Shown in pieces: positions 59,009 through 64,000 of a stretch of 64,000 nt of DNA (position 1 is the stretch's first letter; each line of letters begins with the position of its first letter). The position numbers and the translations under genes were made by a program. The stretch covers positions 132,943-196,942 of the forward strand of contig CAWEQS010000025.1 in assembly GCA_963811265.1 (NCBI GenBank), read 5' to 3'. Source of the DNA: JAOUJD01 sp963811265 (GTDB lineage: Bacteria; Pseudomonadota; Gammaproteobacteria; Burkholderiales; Burkholderiaceae_F). The notes beneath the pieces are model-generated. The model did no database searches. It worked only from the letters and a program-made list of their open reading frames with translations, and was not told the origin of the DNA.

Positions 59009-60067
59009 GTGGACATGCGTAGCACGGGCGCCCCGGTGTCCGCGCCCCGGAAGATGGCCTCGACGCAGCGCGTCGCAGGGTTTGTCGCCCTGCCGCAGCT
59101 GATCCGGCAACTCGGGGGCGACGCCGAGGCCCTGCTGGTCGGAGCGGGACTCGAGCCTTCCGCGCTCTCCCATCCCGACAACCGGGTTTCGTTCACGGCA
59201 CTGGCCACCCTGCTCGACCGGGCCGCCAGCAGCACCGGGTGCGCGCACTTCGGCCTCCTGGCCGGGCGACTGTTCCATCTGTCCGACATGGGGCTCGTCG
59301 GTGAACTCGTTCGCAATTCGCCCACCGTCGGCGCGGCCCTCGAGGCGCTCACCGTTCATCAACACCTGAACAGTGAAGGCGGACTCGCGTTCCTGCTGAA
59401 GCGCGGGGATTACGTCGATCTTGGCTACGCGACGTATCACCCGGCGGCCCTGGGCTTCACGCACATGCACGACGCCGCGCTGGCGGCCGCGATGAACATC
59501 ATGCTCGAACTGTGCGGGCCGACCTGGAAGCCGTACGAGGTGTTCCTGCCCCACGCGAAACCTCGCGATGTCGCCCAGCACCGTGCATTCTTCAAGGTCG
59601 TGCCGCGGTTCGACGCCGAGTTCAGCGTCCTGCGGTTTCCGGCGAGGGACCTCGCGCGCACGGTGCCCAACGCCGATCTGCAGGCACATCGCCGCTGCGA
59701 GCAGGCCGCCCAAAACGCGGGCGCGCCGGAGTTCATGCAGCAGGTCTATCGCGGGCTGAGGCGGCTGATGCTGGAGAACCGTCACTCGGGAGACGACCTG
59801 GCCCAGATGCTGTCGATCCATCGCAGGACCCTCAACCGCCGCCTTAAGGCCGAGGGCACGACGTTCCAGCGCGTGCTCGACGAGGTTCGTTTCGACATCG
59901 CCCGGGACCTGCTGTCGAACTCCAACGCCCACCTCGACGACATCGCGGCGACACTCGGCTACGCTGCGGTCACGCCGTTCATGCGCACGTTCCGGCGCTG
60001 GTCCGGGACGACGCCCGGTCAGTGGCGACGCAGCGTTCGCAATGGAAAGAGCGAGACGACCGCCTGA
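59009..60067 (+). CDS. AraC family transcriptional regulator (OruR/ArgR-like N-terminal domain)
   Basis: A 352-residue regulator. The N-terminal domain (VAGFVALPQLIRQLGGDAEALLVGAGLEPSALSHPDNRVSFTALATLLDRAA) is the 'arabinose-binding, AraC-type' sensor found in OruR relatives. The C-terminal AraC DNA-binding domain has two helix-turn-helix units, GDDLAQMLSIHRRTLNRRLKAEGTTFQRVLDEVRFDIARDLL and LDDIAATLGYAAVTPFMRTFRRWSGTTPGQWR. I chose the GTG at 59009 because AAAGGGA lies 6 nt upstream; an ATG at 59015 is equally plausible and 58976 is less likely. The gap 58765-59008 shows no clear promoter. It may control the export operon that follows at 60221; this is inference. Confidence 0.88.
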   Translation: MDMRSTGAPVSAPRKMASTQRVAGFVALPQLIRQLGGDAEALLVGAGLEPSALSHPDNRVSFTALATLLDRAASSTGCAHFGLLAGRLFHLSDMGLVGELVRNSPTVGAALEALTVHQHLNSEGGLAFLLKRGDYVDLGYATYHPAALGFTHMHDAALAAAMNIMLELCGPTWKPYEVFLPHAKPRDVAQHRAFFKVVPRFDAEFSVLRFPARDLARTVPNADLQAHRRCEQAAQNAGAPEFMQQVYRGLRRLMLENRHSGDDLAQMLSIHRRTLNRRLKAEGTTFQRVLDEVRFDIARDLLSNSNAHLDDIAATLGYAAVTPFMRTFRRWSGTTPGQWRRSVRNGKSETTA

Positions 60068-60135
60068 GCGCGGGCTTCGAGGAGTGCCGATTCGCCCCTG
60101 CGCTCGCTCAAGGCACCGCTTCGACGGAGGGCGGG

Positions 60136-60155
60136 CTGTCCAGATTTGCTAAGAC
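60136..60155 (+). promoter_or_regulatory. 20-nt element B, shared with 51880-51899
   Basis: CTGTCCAGATTTGCTAAGAC differs from element A at only two of 20 bases. It lies 65 nt before the DUF3302 gene at 60221. Both elements precede multi-gene units on the plus strand. Confidence 0.5.
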
Positions 60156-60220
60156 GCGCCCGGGGGGCGCGGTCACCATCGGCCGAGACGGGGAAAGAGC
60201 GCCCAAGCGCGCTGTCGACC

Positions 60221-60829
60221 ATGAATCGAATGACGAATACGAGGTGCGGCGACTGCCGCACACCAGCAACGGGCGCGATGGCGCTGCGCGCCATGGCGGC
60301 GGCGGGACTGGCGGCCGGGCTGCTCGCGCCGGGGCCGGCGGCCGCATCGTTCCTCAGCGGCGAAGCGATGGACACGGCCGCCAATGTATTGGCCTGGGTC
60401 GTGCTGGTGCTCGTGCCGGTCATCGGGATCACGCTGTTCTGGATGGTTCACGTGATCCCGGAGAAGATCGCGCACAAGAACCACCACCCGCAGCGCAAGG
60501 CCATCCAGACTCTGTGCCTTCTCTCGCTGGTGTTCGGCGGGATGCTGTGGCCGTTCGCCTGGCTTTGGGCCTACACGAAGCCGGTCGGCTACAAGCTCGC
60601 GTATGGCACCGAGATGCACGAGGACTATTTCATCGAACTCGGTGACAGGTGGCGGAAGGGTGAACTGCCCGCGGCGGAGCTTCGGCAATTGCACGCCGAA
60701 CTCGATGCCGTGGAGGCGCGGGGCGCCCTGACGCCCGCGCTGCGGTCGCTGCGCGATGAGCTTGCGACGGGCACGAAGCCACCGATTGAAGCGGCATCGG
60801 TCGCCGCCGTCCCGGCCCGGAGTGCGTGA
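60221..60829 (+). CDS. yiaW: DUF3302 (YiaW-like) inner-membrane protein
   Basis: A 202-residue membrane protein from the ATG at 60221. A signal-like first segment (ALRAMAAAGLAAGLLAPGPAAA) is followed by NVLAWVVLVLVPVIGITLFWMVHVIPEKIAHKNHHPQRKAIQTLCLLSLVFGGMLWPFAWLWAYTKPVGYKLAYGTEMHED, two helices with the conserved PEKIAHKNHHPQ loop. The C-terminal part is a soluble helical tail. In E. coli yiaW sits next to yiaV, the same pairing as here, and the stop overlaps the ATG of the HlyD-type gene (TGATG at 60827-60831). It probably supports that export system; its own function is unknown. Confidence 0.88.
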   Translation: MNRMTNTRCGDCRTPATGAMALRAMAAAGLAAGLLAPGPAAASFLSGEAMDTAANVLAWVVLVLVPVIGITLFWMVHVIPEKIAHKNHHPQRKAIQTLCLLSLVFGGMLWPFAWLWAYTKPVGYKLAYGTEMHEDYFIELGDRWRKGELPAAELRQLHAELDAVEARGALTPALRSLRDELATGTKPPIEAASVAAVPARSA

Positions 60830-62049
60830 TGGAAGTCCTGCTGCTCGCCATCTACGCCGCCATCGTCTGGTTCATCTTCATCAAGATGAAGTGGCTGCCG
60901 TGGACCACGGCCACCCAGGTCATCGTCGTCATCATTCCGGTCGTCGCGCTGACGGCCCTGGTGCTTGCGCTCAATGTCGTCGCGCCATCGAGTGCCGACG
61001 TGCGCGTGATCAAGTACGTGATCAACATCGTGCCGCAGGTGCGCGGCCGCGTGATCGAAGTGCCGATCGAGCCGAACCGGCTGGTGAAGAAGGGCGACGT
61101 GCTGTTCCGCATCGACCCGACGCCGTATCAGCTGACGGTCAAGTCGCTGGAGGCGCAACTGGCGAGCGCCGTTGCCGGTTCGAGGGAACTCGGTGAGCAA
61201 CTGATCGGCGCGCAGGGCAAGGTCGTCGAGTCGCGCGGAGCGATCCAGCAGAGCGAAGCGAAGATCCGGGAAGTGCAGACCCGGCTCGACCTGGCCCGGA
61301 CGCGCGTCGCGCAGAACAGGGAACTGGTGGCCACCGGGGCCGGCGACCGGTTCGCTCTCGAGAAGGCCCAGACCGATCTCGCCGAACTCGAAGCCCAGCT
61401 CGAAACGGCGCGCGCGTCCGCCGCGCAGGCCCGCGCCGCCGAGACGCAGGCCCTGGCGGGCGAGCGCCAGCTCAAGGAGCGCAGCAAGGGCACGTTCAAC
61501 GACGAGTACGCGCCGGTCGCGAACATCCGCGCGCAGCTGGCCAACGCCAAGTGGGAACTCGAGCAGACGACGGTGCTGGCCCCGGCCGACGGCTACCCGA
61601 CCAACGTCCAGCTGCGTCCAGGCTCGTTCACGACCGCGTTCCCGATCACGCCCGCGATGACGTTCGTCGAGCAGAAGTACCAGATCGTCGCTCTCTACCA
61701 CCAGAACGAGCTGCAGCTGGTCGAGGAGGGCAACGCGGCCGAGTTCACCTTGAAGGCGCACCCGGGTCGCGTCATCAAGGCAAGCGTGGAATCGATCGTG
61801 TGGGCGCAGGGGCAGGGCCAGGTCGCCAACACGACGCAATTGCCGATGACCGGCGTGGGGCCGATGCCGCCGGGGCGTTTCCCGGTCCGGCTTACCGTTG
61901 CGGAACGGGACGCCGACCTCTTCCTGCCAGCCGGCGCGCTTGGCAACGGGGCGATCTACACGGAGCACGGCAAAGCGATCCAGATTCTCCGCATGGTGTT
62001 CCTGCGGATTGGCGCCAAGCTCGACTACCTCATCCTGAAGCTGCACTGA
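60829..62049 (+). CDS. yiaV: HlyD/EmrA-type membrane fusion protein (YiaV-like)
   Basis: Periplasmic adaptor of an efflux or secretion system, 406 residues from the ATG at 60829. Two N-terminal helices (about residues 2-18 and 29-50) precede the barrel-sandwich domain VIKYVINIVPQVRGRVIEVPIEPNRLVKKGDVLFRIDPTPYQL. A long coiled coil follows (about residues 95-220, with QSEAKIREVQTRLDLARTRVAQNREL). LAPADGYPTNVQLRPGSF is the second half of the barrel. No inner-membrane pump gene of the MFS, RND or ABC type follows; the downstream gene is an outer-membrane factor. The double membrane anchor is typical of YibH/YiaV relatives. Confidence 0.92.
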   Translation: MEVLLLAIYAAIVWFIFIKMKWLPWTTATQVIVVIIPVVALTALVLALNVVAPSSADVRVIKYVINIVPQVRGRVIEVPIEPNRLVKKGDVLFRIDPTPYQLTVKSLEAQLASAVAGSRELGEQLIGAQGKVVESRGAIQQSEAKIREVQTRLDLARTRVAQNRELVATGAGDRFALEKAQTDLAELEAQLETARASAAQARAAETQALAGERQLKERSKGTFNDEYAPVANIRAQLANAKWELEQTTVLAPADGYPTNVQLRPGSFTTAFPITPAMTFVEQKYQIVALYHQNELQLVEEGNAAEFTLKAHPGRVIKASVESIVWAQGQGQVANTTQLPMTGVGPMPPGRFPVRLTVAERDADLFLPAGALGNGAIYTEHGKAIQILRMVFLRIGAKLDYLILKLH

Positions 62050-62053
62050 TCTG

Positions 62054-63490
62054 ATGCGCATCTCGCTCGCGGCCCTGATGACGCCGATCGCGCTCGCGGT
62101 GGCGGGCTGCGCATTGCAGTCGCCGCCGGCGCCGAAGGAAATCCAGTCGCAGTCGATGCAGAACGTGAAGGTGCCGGAGAAGTGGGCGTCGCCGGGCGGT
62201 GCGGACGGCGCCGTGGCCAATGCCTGGCTGGCTTCCTACAACGACCCGCAACTCGACGCGCTGGTGCGCGAGGCGCTCGCCTACAACGCGGACCTGCGGG
62301 TCGCCGCTGGTCGCATCGAACAGGCGGCGGCCTACGCGAAGCTCGCGGGCGCGACGATCTATCCCGCCGTCGACCTGCTGGCCCACGGCGGCGGGAAGAT
62401 GGGTGGCGACAGCTCGGGCGTGAGCGGCGTCGGCCTCTTCGCGAACTGGGAACTCGACATCTGGGGCCGTGTACGTTCGCAGGCGGCGGCAGGAAGCGCC
62501 CAGTACGAGTCCGTTCAGTCAGATGCGGAGTACGCGCGGCAGTCGATCGCCGCGATGGTGGCGAAGAGCTGGTTCCTCGCAACCGAAGCGCGCATGCAGC
62601 GCGCCACGGCAGACGAGATCGTGCGCGCGTCGGAGCAATATCTCGGCCTCGCGCGCGACCGCCTGCGCATCGGCAGCGGCGACGAGTACGACGTGGTGAT
62701 GGCGCAGGCCAGCCTCGACACCTATCGCGACGCCGCGCGTCAGCTGGCGCTGGCGCAGCAGCAGGCGGTGCGGGCGATCGAGACGCTGGTCGGCCGCTAT
62801 CCGGCCGCAACGCTCGACGTGCCTGCCGCTCTCTCGGCGAAGCCGCCGGCGGTGCCGGTGGGACTGCCTTCGGAACTGCTCGAGCGGCGGCCGGACGTGA
62901 TCGCCGCGGAGCGTCGCGTCGCCGCGGCCTTCAACAATGTGGCCGAAGCGAACGCCGCGCGCCTGCCGAAGATCGGGCTGACGGCAAGCCTTTCGAGCAT
63001 CTCGAGCGACGTGTTCGTGCTGAAGGACCAGAACTATCCGGTGTTCAGCCTCGGCGCCAACCTGGCCGCGCCGATCTTCCACGGTTGGGCGCTGCAGGCG
63101 AACGTCGAAATCCGCACCGCCGAGCAGAAGATCGCCATCGCCGACTACGGACGCGTGGCAGCGCGCGCGTTCTCGGAGGTCGAGTCCGCGCTGTCCGCGG
63201 CATTTGCCGCCGACGAACGCGAGCGTATCCTCGGCAGCGCCGTGGCGAGCAATGCGCGCGCCGTGGAACTCGCGCAGACGCGCCTGCGCGTCGGCTCGGG
63301 CGACCAGCGCGCCGTGCTGCAGCAGAGCGTCGCGCTGTACGCGGCGCGAACTTCCCTCGTGAAAGTCCAGGCGGACCGCCTGGTCCAGCGCGTGAACCTC
63401 AACCTTGCGCTCGGCGGCGGTTTCGATCCCCGTCCGACGCCGCCGGCGACCGGCGATGCCAGCCCGCAGACCAGCGCGACCGCGCAATAG
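62054..63490 (+). CDS. Outer-membrane efflux lipoprotein, NodT/OprM family
   Basis: TolC-like outer-membrane channel. The 478-residue product begins MRISLAALMTPIALAVAGC, a lipoprotein signal with lipobox Cys at residue 19. The NodT pattern follows: WLASYNDPQLDALVREALAYNADLRVAAGRIEQAAAYAKLAGA, then LFANWELDIWGRVRSQAAAGSAQYESVQSDAEYARQSIAAMVAKSWFLA, LPSELLERRPDVIAAERRVAAAFNNVAEANAARLPKIGLTASL, and RLRVGSGDQRAVLQQSVALYAARTSLVKVQADRLVQRVNLNLALGGGF. It starts 4 nt after the adaptor stop, so adaptor and channel are one unit, with DUF3302 upstream. Confidence 0.94.
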   Translation: MRISLAALMTPIALAVAGCALQSPPAPKEIQSQSMQNVKVPEKWASPGGADGAVANAWLASYNDPQLDALVREALAYNADLRVAAGRIEQAAAYAKLAGATIYPAVDLLAHGGGKMGGDSSGVSGVGLFANWELDIWGRVRSQAAAGSAQYESVQSDAEYARQSIAAMVAKSWFLATEARMQRATADEIVRASEQYLGLARDRLRIGSGDEYDVVMAQASLDTYRDAARQLALAQQQAVRAIETLVGRYPAATLDVPAALSAKPPAVPVGLPSELLERRPDVIAAERRVAAAFNNVAEANAARLPKIGLTASLSSISSDVFVLKDQNYPVFSLGANLAAPIFHGWALQANVEIRTAEQKIAIADYGRVAARAFSEVESALSAAFAADERERILGSAVASNARAVELAQTRLRVGSGDQRAVLQQSVALYAARTSLVKVQADRLVQRVNLNLALGGGFDPRPTPPATGDASPQTSATAQ

Positions 63491-63539
63491 CGATACGCGT
63501 CGCAGCGCCGAACTACGAATTCACCCCGTGAGGAGTTCC

Positions 63540-64000
63540 ATGAAGTCGTTTGCAAGCAAAGCTGCCGTCATCACGGCGTGTGCGGCGCTGCTCGCCAGCA
63601 CCGCCTTGGCGCAGCAGATCGTCTATCCCGCCAAGGGCCAGTCGCCCGACATGCAGAAGAAGGACGAATACGAGTGTCACCAGTGGGCGGTGCAGCAGAC
63701 AGGCTACGATCCGACCAAGGCGGCGGCGCCGGCTGCGGCTCCGAAGCCCGCCACCACCGCGACCGGCACGACGCCGGGCGCGGGAGCTACGCGGCGCCGC
63801 GCGCGGTGCGGTCGTCGGTGAAGTGGTCGGAGGCGATGCGGGCGCCGGCGCGGCGGCCGGCGCCGCCGTCGCACGGAGCTCGAGCCGCAAGCAGAACGCG
63901 GCGCAGGCCCAGCAGTCGCAGCAAAGTGCGCAGCAGGCGCAGTCGTCGCAGCAGGCGACCTACGGCAAGGCGCGCGCGGCGTGCCTCGAGGGTCGCGGCT
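63540..64000 (+). CDS. Glycine-zipper domain protein, truncated by window end, one frameshift
   Basis: The ATG at 63540 (with GAGGAG upstream) opens a signal peptide MKSFASKAAVITACAALLASTALA, then QQIVYPAKGQSPDMQKKDEYECHQWAVQQTGYDP, as in DUF4398/YMGG-type glycine-zipper proteins. The frame breaks near 63780; one extra base leads to RGAARGAVVGEVVGGDAGAGAAAGAAVA, a Gly/Ala zipper, then a Gln/Ser-rich stretch and YGKARAACLEGRG at the window end. It is an envelope protein of unknown exact role. It follows the channel gene by 49 nt and may belong to the same unit. Confidence 0.8.

Overview
The window is GC-rich and reads as a chromosomal segment of a betaproteobacterium, most likely Burkholderiales or close kin. 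The evidence is the run rplM-rpsI-(DUF6776)-bactofilin-erpA // anmK-M23 peptidase // tyrS, a Coq7-type ubiquinone hydroxylase, two tandem general porins ending in Phe, a Bug/TctC-type binding protein, a double-length UvrA, and a DUF3141-pta-ackA-fabI cluster. I see no tRNA, rRNA, insertion sequence, integrase, prophage or CRISPR array. Genus cannot be fixed from sequence alone.

Layout. 1-9.6 kb: end of a peptide-type ABC binding protein, an exported methionine sulfoxide reductase pair (msrB-msrA, minus strand), then a Dpp/Opp-type ABC operon (dppB, M20 amidohydrolase, dppA2, dppC, a small lipoprotein, a tiny ORF, dppD, dppF). 9.7-16.9 kb: PQQ-type sugar dehydrogenase, PPK2 polyphosphate kinase with a CrtI-like FAD oxidoreductase, a DUF2891 protein, and a TPR/O-GlcNAc-transferase-like glycosyltransferase. 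17-24.6 kb: tandem-fused UvrA, a lipoprotein, a CaiB/BaiF CoA-transferase. 24.7-34.2 kb: small membrane protein, M20 amidohydrolase, argE coupled to a molybdopterin oxidoreductase, a PaaK-like ligase, a lipoprotein aminopeptidase, fadD. 34.2-43 kb: two orphan small proteins, YjdF-like membrane protein, a nucleotidyltransferase remnant, a Bug-type binding protein divergent from glpK-glpD, two porins. 43-51.8 kb: housekeeping block (coq7, OsmC, rplM-rpsI, bactofilin, erpA, anmK, M23, tyrS). 52-57.4 kb: DUF3141, pta, ackA, fabI. 57.4-64 kb: BASS transporter, a Rieske-like protein, an AraC regulator, and a DUF3302/HlyD/outer-membrane-factor export set with a glycine-zipper protein at the edge.

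Sequence quality matters here. About twenty genes carry a single-base frameshift, nearly all a one-base insertion, including genes expected to be essential (rplM, fabI). Removing one base restores family length, so I read these as sequencing or assembly errors and give whole-gene spans. Errors are far denser in dppA2 (4285-5905) and near 42.5 kb in the second porin.

The less expected items are: a 54-bp perfect palindrome between divergent genes (26315-26368); a candidate small RNA upstream of rplM whose loop mimics the anti-Shine-Dalgarno sequence (44341-44430); a near-identical 20-nt element before two separate operons (51880 and 60136); and a Rieske-like protein whose cluster histidines are replaced by cysteines (58390-58764).
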